From positions 1 to 26,139 of the IMG/VR virus record IMGVR_UViG_3300021414_000011: DNA of 26,139 nt. One strand, given 5' to 3'. Every line of letters begins with the position of its first letter. Position 1 is the first letter of the stretch. The stretch comes from a virus. This document shows, piece by piece, positions 1 through 7,395 of this stretch. Position numbers and translations under genes: made by a program. Below the pieces are notes generated by a model, which ran no database searches, was not told the DNA's origin, and was given only the letters and a program-made list of their open reading frames with translations.

Positions 1-2315
1 CCGAAGCCGCCGAGGTTCGCCGTCGCTTCCTTCGATGCGGCGGCAAGGTTGTTGACCTGCTCGACGGCAGCGTTGCCGCCTGCGCCTTGGCCAATGCCTT
101 CCCACTTGCTGATGCCAACCCGATCAGCGCCGTACCAAGCGCCCCAACCATTTTTCTTTGCATGGTCGAGTGCGAAATCAACTCCGGCCGGTCCGCTGGA
201 TGCAAGAGCCGGGTCCATGCCGGTTTGCTTCATGAAGTCGTTGCCAAGCCCACCGCCCTTGTAGAGCTGGAACGGGCCGAACGATGGCTCCTGAACGCCG
301 TTCTTCACGTACTGCGACTGAAGGTTCCAGCTTTTCAGACCGCCTTCAGACTTGGCGACGTTCAGCGCGACGTTTGGGTCGATCCCACGTTTCAGGGCGG
401 CATTGCTGATGTAGGAGGCGATGTCACCGGTGGGATTGATGTCTGGAAGAGACCCGCGAGTAACAGAGCCTGCACCCAGCCCCGGGAAGCCGCCAGCGGT
501 GTTGTCATTCGCGTTCATCCCGCCGCCCGCGCCGAGGATCTGGCCAAGCGTCGTGTTCGCGCCGGTGAAGCCGATACCCTTGTTCATCAGTCCCGCGCTA
601 GGCTGACCAAGGACAGCGTTCACGAGCATGTTGGCGCCGAGGTTGGCGAACTTCTCGAACGCCTGCGAGGCAGCATTCATAGCCGCGCTGCTGAGTCCTT
701 CCATGAGGGCTTTGCCGAGATCGCCGGAGTTGTTGCGCAGCGCATCGCCGAAATCGGTAATGAAGCCCTTGAACAGACCGCCAAGCGCCGCGCGCCGCTG
801 CTCTTCGTCGAGGACTTCGCGCGACCAGTAAGGCGTGCGACCTGACCCCATGCCGGTGGCAGACTTAGGCAGGCTGTTCTCGCGGTCGAAATAGTTTGGC
901 TTCTGGCCGGGGACAGGAACGGAAACGAGACGACCATCGGAGTTGACGATCGTCGGCGCTTCGCCGCCGCCTGGCATGCCCTCAAGCTCGATCTTCGGCC
1001 GGCTGGTCGGAACGACAGGATTCGTCGGCGTGAACTGCTCGGGGAAGAACAGTTGGCCATTCTCAGACCACGGGCCCTGAAGCGTGCCGAGATCCGGCAT
1101 CTGCATGCGGAACTGTTCGGCCTGCCGGGTTGCCTCACCCATCTTGCCGGCGAGGACGTCGAACTGCTCACCATACTTGCGCAGCGATTCATTGCCGCTC
1201 TGCTCGATGATGGTCGAAAGGGCCTGTGTGGCGCGGCCGAAGGCTTCTGATGGGTCTTTCCCGCCTTCAAGCGCCTTCCGCATGTCGGAGATCGCCTGCT
1301 CGTAGGCAATCGCGGCCTGCGCGCCTTCGGGTGAGGTGATGTCTCGCAGGCTTTTCGATACCTGCGGAGCGATCGAGACGAGGCCGTTCAGCGCTTCGCC
1401 CATCTGCTTGTAACGCAGTTCGACGGCGGCGTTCTGTCCAGCGACGAGTTCGGCTTGATCGGCAGTGGTCTGCAGCTGGTCGGAATAGGCTTTGAGCGCC
1501 GGATAGGCGTCACCCCAGCGGGCCGCAACGGTTGCGATGAGTTCTGCCTGCTTGGCGAACTTCTGCTCGAACTTCTCCGAGCCTTCGTCTGCCGAGGTGA
1601 AGTACTGGATCAGCGCGGCAACGCCGGCGGTCAGGCCGATGGTGATGAGAGATACAGGGCTGACGATGGACATGAAAGCCGAAGCAAGCCCAGCCACCGG
1701 CTTCTCCATCGAAGAGACGACCGAGGCAAGCTGAGTGCCCTGCTGCAGGCCGATCATCAGCGGGTTCATGCCCATCGCTGCGGTTACAGCGATGTCCTGA
1801 AACTGGTAACCGGCGTTCGCGGCGTTGAAGTTCTGGCCTCCCCCGCGCGGCTGGTTCTGGTTGGCAGCCTGGACCGCCTGCCCAGCACTCTGCGCAGACT
1901 GCTTCAGCCGATCATAGGCCATGCGTTCGGAATCAAGAGCCTTCTGCATCTGCTGGGCGCTGATGATGCCGAGCTGATGCGCGCGGTTGATCTCGCCTAC
2001 CGATGTCTCGTACTGGCGCGTGGCTTGGGAAAGCGGCTGATACTTTGCCGTCAAGCGTTCCAGCTCCATGCGGAAAGACTGGACGTGCTGATCCTGCTGC
2101 TGCATCACGCGGCCGATCTGCTCGACCGGCTGCGTTACCCTTTGCGCTCCCTGCCCCGTCTGCGACAGAGCTGTATTGAGACCCCGCGCCGACGTCTCTA
2201 GATTATCGACTGCACCCTCGATTTTGACGGCAGCCGCATACAGCTTTTCGAGATCAACCGCAGCCGCGGGAGCCTGGGAGCTGTCGATTTTAAAGCCCAG
2301 AGCGGCAGTGGTCAT
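1..2315 (-). CDS. Tail tape measure protein with C-terminal lysozyme-like domain (3' end off window)
   Basis: Open from ATG at 2315 to the window edge, giving about 771 residues without a stop. It sets tail length and forms the inner rod of the siphovirus tail. The N-terminus (LGFKIDSSQ) is followed by Gln-rich helices. Around residue 168 is YQFQDIAVTAAMGMNPLMIG, typical of lambda-H/TMP_2-like proteins, then a hydrophobic stretch to about residue 245. Near the visible end is a lysozyme/transglycosylase-like region: ALNVAKSEGGL with a candidate catalytic Glu at residue 657, then SFGPFQLY about 25 residues on, resembling goose-type lysozyme/SLT folds. That domain would locally cut peptidoglycan during DNA entry. 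It lies directly downstream of the tail chaperone pair, the usual place. Family call is strong; the enzymatic role is inferred from motifs. Confidence 0.93.
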   Translation of the reverse strand, partial: MTTAALGFKIDSSQAPAAAVDLEKLYAAAVKIEGAVDNLETSARGLNTALSQTGQGAQRVTQPVEQIGRVMQQQDQHVQSFRMELERLTAKYQPLSQATRQYETSVGEINRAHQLGIISAQQMQKALDSERMAYDRLKQSAQSAGQAVQAANQNQPRGGGQNFNAANAGYQFQDIAVTAAMGMNPLMIGLQQGTQLASVVSSMEKPVAGLASAFMSIVSPVSLITIGLTAGVAALIQYFTSADEGSEKFEQKFAKQAELIATVAARWGDAYPALKAYSDQLQTTADQAELVAGQNAAVELRYKQMGEALNGLVSIAPQVSKSLRDITSPEGAQAAIAYEQAISDMRKALEGGKDPSEAFGRATQALSTIIEQSGNESLRKYGEQFDVLAGKMGEATRQAEQFRMQMPDLGTLQGPWSENGQLFFPEQFTPTNPVVPTSRPKIELEGMPGGGEAPTIVNSDGRLVSVPVPGQKPNYFDRENSLPKSATGMGSGRTPYWSREVLDEEQRRAALGGLFKGFITDFGDALRNNSGDLGKALMEGLSSAAMNAASQAFEKFANLGANMLVNAVLGQPSAGLMNKGIGFTGANTTLGQILGAGGGMNANDNTAGGFPGLGAGSVTRGSLPDINPTGDIASYISNAALKRGIDPNVALNVAKSEGGLKSWNLQSQYVKNGVQEPSFGPFQLYKGGGLGNDFMKQTGMDPALASSGPAGVDFALDHAKKNGWGAWYGADRVGISKWEGIGQGAGGNAAVEQVNNLAAASKEATANLGGF

Positions 2316-2318
2316 AGA

Positions 2319-2684
2319 TCAAGTCCTTCCGGGGAAAAGCGCATCGAAGAGGCGGGAAGACAGCGGGCGGATAGAAACGTCTTCCTTCGGCTTGTCGTCC
2401 TTGGACGTTGCCGCGACGGCGCGCCGCTTCAGGTCGAGAGCAATCAACCCATCGAGCTGCCACGGAAGGAGTTTTATCTCGCGCAAGTCGGCCCAGGCTT
2501 TGATCTCGCGAAAGCTGAGAGCGTTCAGTCCGTACCCGTTGCCCTGCCGTTGAGTGTCCAGTTCCCTGAACCAGTACCAAAGCTGCGCCCCGGCTGGCGG
2601 GACCCTTATCTTGTTGCCGGCTTGTTGTTCTTCGATCAGCTCGCAGAGCCGCTCGACGAGCTTGACGCGAAAGGGGCGCGCCAT
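2319..2684 (-). CDS. Tail assembly chaperone T-like part, probably made as a -1 frameshift extension
   Basis: This 121-codon frame lies between the G-like gene and the tape measure gene, the fixed position of lambda gpT-type sequence. It overlaps the end of the G-like gene in the -1 frame. The ATG at 2684 has no clear ribosome binding site, so most of it is probably translated by frameshifting at 2669-2675 rather than independently. It is charged, helical and soluble and ends LFDALFPGRT. The fused G-T product would bind the tape measure and recruit tail tube subunits and is absent from the finished virion (known for the family). Sequence similarity to lambda T cannot be judged by eye; the call rests on position and frame. 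Confidence 0.75.
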   Translation of the reverse strand: MARPFRVKLVERLCELIEEQQAGNKIRVPPAGAQLWYWFRELDTQRQGNGYGLNALSFREIKAWADLREIKLLPWQLDGLIALDLKRRAVAATSKDDKPKEDVSIRPLSSRLFDALFPGRT

Positions 2685-3073
2685 ACCGCCCGCGCCTCCA
2701 TCTGCTCACGGAAGATGCGGAACTTGACGAAGAAGTTGCGGACGTTCTCTTCCGTGAATGGGACAGCCTGACCGCCGAACGATGGTTCGGGCGTCCAGTG
2801 AGTGGCGACCTTCGCAAGATAGGCAGCCATGCGCTGGTGCTCCTCGTCCTTTGGCGCGGCTTCCCCCGCCATCGCCCGATCTTCGGCGCGCTTGGAGAAC
2901 TCCTCCGCCACCGAGCGCTGCGCATCCTGCGACCGCTGGCTGTCGGGGCCGACAAGCCCGATTTTCATGCCAATAGGCTTGCCGTTCTCGTCGACGAGCT
3001 CGAACTCCTTGCCGGCTTCCTGTGCTTCGATCAGGGCTTCGAACCGGTCGAGGTTGATGGTGTTCTCGCTCAT
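2636..3073 (-). CDS. Tail assembly chaperone G-like protein
   Basis: Starts at ATG 3073 (MSENTINLDRF), overlapping the tail tube stop as TGATG; a TTG three bases earlier is less likely. It encodes 145 residues, acidic at the N-terminus. The last residues (APFASSSSSGSAS) are a low-complexity tail of the sort seen when a ribosome fails to shift. It sits between tail tube and tape measure genes, where siphoviruses carry the tail assembly chaperone pair. A slippery heptamer CCCTTTC is in the correct phase near its 3' end and leads into the next frame. The unshifted protein would be the more abundant chaperone. Confidence 0.82.
   Translation of the reverse strand: MSENTINLDRFEALIEAQEAGKEFELVDENGKPIGMKIGLVGPDSQRSQDAQRSVAEEFSKRAEDRAMAGEAAPKDEEHQRMAAYLAKVATHWTPEPSFGGQAVPFTEENVRNFFVKFRIFREQMEARAVWRAPFASSSSSGSAS
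2669..2675 (-). other. -1 programmed ribosomal frameshift site (C CCT TTC)
   Basis: On the minus strand the heptamer CCCTTTC is read C CCT TTC in the G-like frame, the canonical X XXY YYZ pattern. After a -1 slip both tRNAs re-pair on CCC and TTT, and reading continues with CGC GTC AAG in the T-like frame. The last stop in the T frame before this point is the TGA within CGTGAG about 50 bases upstream, so the site lies in the open overlap. The predicted fusion is about 251 residues (135 from G plus 116 from T). Such frameshifts are widely conserved in tailed-phage chaperone pairs. Confidence 0.85.
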
Positions 3074-3573
3074 CAAGCACCCGTCGTTGCTGCAACGGTG
3101 ATGACCGCGCTGTTGATTTCGACCGTGCCATTGAGCCGGCGAGCCGTATTCGCGCCGCCGCCCTGCTCCTGCGACGACATCACGATGCCGTAGAAGAACT
3201 TGGTGGTCGGGCTGGGATCGGAACCGGTCGGCGGGGTATCGTCGAACTCGATCTTGAATGGGAAGTTGTAGGGGCTATTCTCGGCAGCCAGGAGCGCCAG
3301 CTGGCCTACATCATTCGGGAGAACGATAAAGCTATTCTGCATCGAGCCTGCGTTGCGGGTGCCCTTTGCCTTCAGTGTACGGCCCGAAGAGATGATGTCT
3401 TCGGAGATCAGCGTAGCGCTGTCACCGATGGCGCCCATCGTCTGCCAGCCTTTCACTTCCGTCCAGGTAACGGACGCGAAGTCGGTCGCATCAAGATCGG
3501 CATCGTCGGGAACGGTCGTGACAGCCGGACCGATGAAGATCTTGGCACCGGCGACGGGGAAGAGTTGGGCCAT
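3073..3573 (-). CDS. Major tail tube protein
   Basis: 166 residues from ATG 3573, with AAAGGA as ribosome binding site. It would form the stacked hexameric rings of the tail tube. The protein is rich in beta-strand-like segments and Thr/Ser, has no Cys, and contains GWQTMGAIGDSATLISEDII and a C-terminal LNGTVEINSAVITVAA strand, typical of lambda gpV-like tail tube folds. It is followed at once by the chaperone pair and preceded by the tail terminator gene, the standard order. Family assignment rests on order and overall character. Confidence 0.85.
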   Translation of the reverse strand: MAQLFPVAGAKIFIGPAVTTVPDDADLDATDFASVTWTEVKGWQTMGAIGDSATLISEDIISSGRTLKAKGTRNAGSMQNSFIVLPNDVGQLALLAAENSPYNFPFKIEFDDTPPTGSDPSPTTKFFYGIVMSSQEQGGGANTARRLNGTVEINSAVITVAATTGA

Positions 3574-3626
3574 GATGGCATCCTTTCACGGAAGCGCTTG
3601 CCGAAGGCGCGATGAACGGCAGGCCA

Positions 3627-4058
3627 TTAGGCCGGAACTGATGGATAACTGCGCCAGAAAGCGGTCACCGGGATCTGATGGTGGGTGTCCGGTGTCATGA
3701 GATTTGCAAGCGCGGGGTCCTGATCGAACCGAACCTGCACAGGGTCCTTGTAAAGCTTGGTGCCGCGCTTGAAGGCTGCTCGGACGAGACCGGCGATCTC
3801 GTAACCGTCGACGACCGCCCTGCCCTTTGGCAACATGACATTGCCGCGGACGAAGCCTTGCCTGATCGGGTCCATCTCAAGCGAGAGATCCGTCTCGATC
3901 GAGGTGTTGAAGTGGATCTCGAAAGATACGAAGCGGCTTGTCGCGGTCGGAGTGTAGCTCACCCCTGGCAGTGCCTTCTCCCAGCCTGTCGGCAAGGCAA
4001 TTGCCTGAACACCTGCAAGAAGCGCCTGATAGATGGTTTTCTCCGGCGTATCGGCCAT
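3627..4058 (-). CDS. Tail terminator protein (lambda gpU-like, DUF4128-type)
   Basis: The likely start is ATG 4058, because GGAG lies nine bases upstream; an in-frame TTG at 4073 would add five residues but has no such site. The 143-residue product begins MADTPEKTIYQALLAGVQAI. Its middle (SFEIHFNTSIETDLSLEMDPIR) fits small tail terminator/DUF4128 proteins, which cap the tail tube to stop polymerisation and join it to the head. It lies between the HK97 gp10-like gene and the tail tube gene. A 168-base gap separates it from the next leftward gene upstream and contains a rightward ORF. Confidence 0.7.
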   Translation of the reverse strand: MADTPEKTIYQALLAGVQAIALPTGWEKALPGVSYTPTATSRFVSFEIHFNTSIETDLSLEMDPIRQGFVRGNVMLPKGRAVVDGYEIAGLVRAAFKRGTKLYKDPVQVRFDQDPALANLMTPDTHHQIPVTAFWRSYPSVPA

Positions 4059-4072
4059 GCTATGCGTCTCCA

Positions 4073-4288
4073 ATGGCCGATAAACCGCTCAGCGATATCG
4101 AGGTCTACGACCTCCTCCACGCTGCAATGACATCGCTGTTGAACAAGACAGTCGCGACCGTGAACGGTAAGGCTGTGCTTGGCGCGGCCATCCAAGACCT
4201 TGAAGTCCTGCAAAAGGCCTTGCTGATTATGACTGAGGGGCAGAACCAGCTTCAGAACGACCGTGAACCTTCGCCTCGGCTTCAGTGA
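4073..4288 (+). CDS. Small antisense-oriented ORF, unknown
   Basis: This 71-codon ORF (ATG 4073) runs against the late operon and fills the only gap of more than 100 bases in this part of it. It starts just upstream of the tail terminator start and overlaps the 3' end of the gp10-like gene by 62 bases. The product begins MADKPLSDIEVYDLLHAAMT, then LNKTVATVNGKAVLGAAI, and looks like a genuine soluble helical protein rather than the Arg/Ser/Pro-rich text of shadow frames. There is no recognisable Shine-Dalgarno sequence. It could be a small regulatory protein or a false ORF over spacer DNA; I do not recognise it. Confidence 0.4.
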   Translation: MADKPLSDIEVYDLLHAAMTSLLNKTVATVNGKAVLGAAIQDLEVLQKALLIMTEGQNQLQNDREPSPRLQ

Positions 4289-4688
4289 CGAACTGCGGCC
4301 ACCGCTGGGCCACCGCCTCGACGAAGCCGAACCCGGCTTGATTGTAGGTCCGGCCTAGACTGTCCTCTCCGACGAACCCGTAATTCATGCGAGCCGCGTA
4401 AGCAGCCTGGAACCCGAGATAGACGGTCGATCCCAGCTGCGCCCCGGCGATCACCAATTCAATACCGCCGTCAGAAAACGTCGTCTTCTCCGGCTTCACT
4501 GTCGGCATATCCGACGTCGAGGCCATGAGAGAGCGGCGAAGGTTGCTGGTGTCGACCGGCATCCGACCACCGTCCGCTACGGGCCTTCGAACCTCGTTCG
4601 CAACGGTCTTGGCTGCCTCCTGAAAGATAGCCTCCGCGCGTTCAAGTTCGGCCCTGCCCCATTCGCTGATGGTTCCGGCAAAGCTCAT
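4227..4688 (-). CDS. HK97 gp10-like tail completion/neck protein
   Basis: 153 residues from ATG 4688, which overlaps the upstream stop as ATGA. Motifs fit HK97 gp10/lambda gpZ-like proteins: an N-terminal helix, then RRPVADGGRMPVDTSNLRRS, then YLGFQAAYAARMNYGF and a C-terminal helix AQRWPQFVTEAEAK. These proteins act at the head-tail junction or complete the tail. Translational coupling to the head protein gene and proximity to the tail terminator agree with this role. Confidence 0.82.
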   Translation of the reverse strand: MSFAGTISEWGRAELERAEAIFQEAAKTVANEVRRPVADGGRMPVDTSNLRRSLMASTSDMPTVKPEKTTFSDGGIELVIAGAQLGSTVYLGFQAAYAARMNYGFVGEDSLGRTYNQAGFGFVEAVAQRWPQFVTEAEAKVHGRSEAGSAPQS

Positions 4689-5740
4689 TACAGCCCCCGT
4701 GAGCGAGCGTAGGCCTCAGCGAAGTCGAAGTTGTACTCGACGTCGCAGCGGCAATTGATGATCTCACCCGCGCCGGCGCCTAGAGACGTGTCGCCGGGAT
4801 AGCGGAGCATCGCGCCCGTTGGCGACTGAAATGCCAGATCCATCCCACGGACCTCCTGATTGTTCAGGATCATGTGAGTGTGACGAACGCGGCCGTCGCC
4901 GGCCGACCGCCATTTGCGCGTGACCAGGCTGGCATCCCGTCCGGCAGCATCGAGTCCCTGCTGATATGCTTCGTGCTTGGCCGACATGACTGACGTGGCA
5001 GTCTCTGTCCGAGCGATGATCTCGCCGCGCAGCTTCAGGTTCTTATCCCGCAAGCGCATGAGGATCTTCTCAGCCGTCGCCTTGTCCAGCGGCTTGCCGG
5101 CGGCGATGGCTTTGCGAACCGTCCCGTCGAATCGCTTGTCGCGGGTCTTCAGGTCGAGATACTTCTTCATCAGCGCCGGGTCGCCCGACATCAGGTTGAT
5201 CCGTGTGCGAGCCATCAGTTCGGCTTGTGGCCCGTTCAGGCCGATCACGCCGCCTTCACGCTGGCCGGTGATGGCCGACCTCCGTCCGACGAGGTCGAGA
5301 GCAATGCTGTTCGGGCCCTGCCCCTGCGCGTAGCCGGAGACGATGGTCGTGCGAGCAGCCTCGATGATGCCTTCGCTGACGTTCGTGATCAGCTTCGACG
5401 ACAGATCCCGAATGTTTGCCTCGGCACGCTGATTGCCGACGTCCCAGCGCCACACGACGCGGGCGCCGATGAAATCCGCTAGCTTGGGCATCGCCTTGGC
5501 CACGAGAGAGCCGCCGGCGCTGAAAGCCTGCCTGACAGCCTCACCGAGAGACCGGAACGCGCTTGGCTGCACGTGGAGCGCCTGGATGGCACCCTCGATG
5601 TCTTGCCGCTCCAGCCTCTCCACGACTTCTTTCAGCACGATCTCGGATTTCACTTCCGACACGGCCTCAAGGAACGCTTTCTCCATGTCTGGCGACAGCT
5701 TGTCGATCAAGTCAAGGAGTTGCTGGCGGAGAGTGGCCAT
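4688..5740 (-). CDS. SPP1 gp7 / Mu gpF-like minor head (head morphogenesis) protein
   Basis: 350 residues from ATG 5740, overlapping the upstream stop as TAATG. The C-terminal third has the family signature: ARTETATSVMSAKHEAYQQG (about 243-262), KWRSAGDGRVRHTHM (277-290), LRYPGDTSLGAGAGEIINCR (312-331) with CRCDVEY. The N-terminal half is helical. Proteins of this family are made in a few copies and associate with portal and capsid interior, sometimes travelling with DNA. It normally lies next to the portal gene; here it lies after the capsid and connector genes, which is odd. The family call is strong. Confidence 0.93.
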   Translation of the reverse strand: MATLRQQLLDLIDKLSPDMEKAFLEAVSEVKSEIVLKEVVERLERQDIEGAIQALHVQPSAFRSLGEAVRQAFSAGGSLVAKAMPKLADFIGARVVWRWDVGNQRAEANIRDLSSKLITNVSEGIIEAARTTIVSGYAQGQGPNSIALDLVGRRSAITGQREGGVIGLNGPQAELMARTRINLMSGDPALMKKYLDLKTRDKRFDGTVRKAIAAGKPLDKATAEKILMRLRDKNLKLRGEIIARTETATSVMSAKHEAYQQGLDAAGRDASLVTRKWRSAGDGRVRHTHMILNNQEVRGMDLAFQSPTGAMLRYPGDTSLGAGAGEIINCRCDVEYNFDFAEAYARSRGL

Positions 5741-5913
5741 TACTCAGGCTTGCCCACCTTATCGACAGCCTTGGCCGCAGTCTGGTTGGCCGGATCGACT
5801 AGGCCAATGGCCGCAAGCGCCGCAGCCTTTTTCGTAGACGAGACCGGATAGCTCTCGCCCACTTTCTTGCCATTGTGCGGCAGCTTCACTCTGACGGATA
5901 TTTCTTTGGTCAT
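5740..5913 (-). CDS. Small basic hypothetical protein in the connector cluster
   Basis: A 57-residue protein from ATG 5913 with GGAAGGACC upstream as ribosome binding site. Its stop overlaps the start of the minor head gene (TAATG), so it is coupled to it. Sequence: MTKEISVRVKLPHNGKKVGE, then a Lys/Ala-rich helix (STKKAAALAAIGLVDPANQ). Good spacing, ribosome site and coupling support a real gene. The function is not recognisable; structural accessory or scaffold-like roles are possible. Confidence 0.75.
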   Translation of the reverse strand: MTKEISVRVKLPHNGKKVGESYPVSSTKKAAALAAIGLVDPANQTAAKAVDKVGKPE

Positions 5914-5931
5914 GATGGTGGTCCTTCCAGC

Positions 5932-6132
5932 CTACGCGGCGATAGAGGTGACTTCGACTTTGGCGACATGCCCGACAACCGCGATATTGATGCGGTCGAA
6001 CTGCTTGCCGTTCAACTCGTCCAGCGCCTTGTTGACGCGCTCGACGGCGATAGCCAACGTGGTCAGGGCAGCGATGCCTTGGGAGGCATCTACCTTGATG
6101 CCGAGCGTGGCAATTTTCGTTTCCGTGCTCAT
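5932..6132 (-). CDS. Small protein with a tape-measure-like N-terminus, unknown
   Basis: 66 residues from ATG 6132, overlapping the upstream stop by four bases. The N-terminus (IATLGIKVDASQGIAAL) closely matches the N-terminus of the tape measure protein in this window (TAALGFKIDSSQAPAAA): alternating strand residues, then Asp-x-Ser-Gln and a long helix. The C-terminal half is strand-rich (RINIAVVGHVAKVEVTSI). It lies in the head-connector genes, far from the tape measure gene. This could be a duplication of a short tape measure N-terminal module or a small partner that mimics it. Confidence 0.75.
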   Translation of the reverse strand: MSTETKIATLGIKVDASQGIAALTTLAIAVERVNKALDELNGKQFDRINIAVVGHVAKVEVTSIAA

Positions 6133-6491
6133 GCTATTCTCCCTTGGACGATGTGAACGACCGGCGTCTGGCCGTCGTAGAGGTTTGGATCGGAATTGAT
6201 GATGCGGTATGTCTTGCCGTTCGCCGTCGCGTAGTCGCCGGGACCGGGCGTGATCACCAGCCCAACGGCCGAAATATAGATTTGCATGTCGCCGGTCTTG
6301 ATGACCGTACCGTCGATCTCGCGGGCGTTGTACGCCATCGGCACGAGGGTGGCCGCGTACGCGGTTTCCGTAAGATCGCCGCCGACACTGGGATCGGGCT
6401 CGACGATGCGCGTCACGGTGCCCTGCTGTCCGAACTCGGTGACAAGCTCGTCGGCAACCGCCTGCATCTCTGCATATTCGAAGGTTGCCAT
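6129..6491 (-). CDS. Probable head-closure (stopper) protein
   Basis: 120 residues from ATG 6491, overlapping the upstream stop as TGATG. The N-terminal helix (MATFEYAEMQAVADELVTEF) is followed by a beta-rich domain with VPMAYNAREIDGTVIKTGDM, VITPGPGDYATANGKTYRII and a final strand. Small beta-barrel proteins of this size directly after an adaptor gene are usually head-closure/stopper proteins (lambda FII, SPP1 gp16-like). The assignment is from gene order and fold-like character, not from a clear signature. Confidence 0.6.
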   Translation of the reverse strand: MATFEYAEMQAVADELVTEFGQQGTVTRIVEPDPSVGGDLTETAYAATLVPMAYNAREIDGTVIKTGDMQIYISAVGLVITPGPGDYATANGKTYRIINSDPNLYDGQTPVVHIVQGRIA

Positions 6492-7003
6492 CAGAACCGA
6501 TCCAGCATCGTGACATACGTGTTCCCACGTAAGGGGATCAGTAGACTGGAGAGAATGCCATCGATCGACGCGAACGTAGGCTTCAAAGACGCGGATGTTG
6601 CATCCTGATATTCGATCTCTTTCTCAAGCTGGCCTACCTTCTTTCTCTCCGACTTAATGCCGGGTGAACTGTCGGAGTCGGGGGAGAGGCTGCCGGGCTT
6701 GATAAGTTCGCGGAGAGCGGCCTCATAGGATGCAGAAACGACCTCTTCAGGAACATCGCCTTCGTCGATCGCTTCGGCGGAGGCATCTGTCGCCCCGATG
6801 CGCGGCCATTCGCGTTCTTGCGTTCTACCCGTTGCCTTCCGGCCGGAGAACCGCGCTCGGTATGTGAAATCAACCCAACGCGAGCCACGGAGAAGTGCCG
6901 CCCCTCGCTGAGGATCTGTTACGTTCACCGCAGACCACTGCGGATTGCCATTCGAGCTGTGGTAAGCCAGAGCCCCGCTCAAGGTGCCGTAGGTCAAAGC
7001 CAT
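6491..7003 (-). CDS. Head-tail adaptor of the 'DnaT-like' (DnaT_2) family
   Basis: 170 residues from ATG 7003 with GGGAAGG upstream. The central part, LLRGSRWVDFTYRARFSGRK then REWPRIGATDASAEAIDEGD and VPEEVVSASYEAALRELIKP, matches the phage family labelled putative DnaT-like. In phage operons these proteins lie between capsid and tail genes and act as connectors below the portal. The C-terminus (KKVGQLEKEIEY) is helical. Recognition of the family is good; the adaptor role follows from position. Confidence 0.8.
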   Translation of the reverse strand: MALTYGTLSGALAYHSSNGNPQWSAVNVTDPQRGAALLRGSRWVDFTYRARFSGRKATGRTQEREWPRIGATDASAEAIDEGDVPEEVVSASYEAALRELIKPGSLSPDSDSSPGIKSERKKVGQLEKEIEYQDATSASLKPTFASIDGILSSLLIPLRGNTYVTMLDRF

Positions 7004-7395
7004 TTTCTGCCCTTCCCTTGCGAAGACGTGTAGGCGTCGATCAATTTCTCGGTGATGTACTGGATGCCGTAGGCTTCCATCTCAATGCCAGGATCAGCCT
7101 CACCGATGTGCCGGCACAGGAACTGCCAAACGTGGACGGCCTCATGCACGATGGTGGAGATGACCTCGAAGGCGTCTCGCTCCCCACCGTCACTGATCAC
7201 CACATAGATACGGCCTTCGCCTGTTTTGCGGTCTTCGATCCACTGAGTATGGCCCGCTGAGTAGGGCTTGGAGGGCCATGGATCGCTCAAGCCCAAGGTC
7301 TTCATTTCTTGGTCCCACGCCTTCTCGGATGGGACAAAGCCGATCGCGACCGGTTGCCAGCCGCGATCGATCCATATCACACGGTTCTTCTTCAA
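6994..7395 (-). CDS. HExxH putative zinc metalloprotease in the connector cluster
   Basis: The reading frame opens at TTG 7395, overlapping the upstream stop, or at GTG 7380, preceded by AAGAAG; no ATG fits. The 128-133 residue protein has STIVHEAVHVWQF with HEAVH at residues 84-88, and ExExAYGIQYI about 17-20 residues later, where E107 is a likely third zinc ligand. This is a gluzincin-like active site. Small predicted metallopeptidases of unknown role occur in phage structural operons. Targets could be a prohead component or a host factor; nothing in the sequence decides this. Confidence 0.7.
   Translation of the reverse strand: MKKNRVIWIDRGWQPVAIGFVPSEKAWDQEMKTLGLSDPWPSKPYSAGHTQWIEDRKTGEGRIYVVISDGGERDAFEVISTIVHEAVHVWQFLCRHIGEADPGIEMEAYGIQYITEKLIDAYTSSQGKGRKWL

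Noticed and set aside
87-845. Long rightward 252-codon ORF
   Set aside because: Lies wholly opposite the tape measure gene; composition is that of a shadow frame in GC-rich DNA.
1455-2201. Rightward 248-codon ORF
   Set aside because: Shadow of the tape measure N-terminal region; no ribosome site and no recognisable domain.
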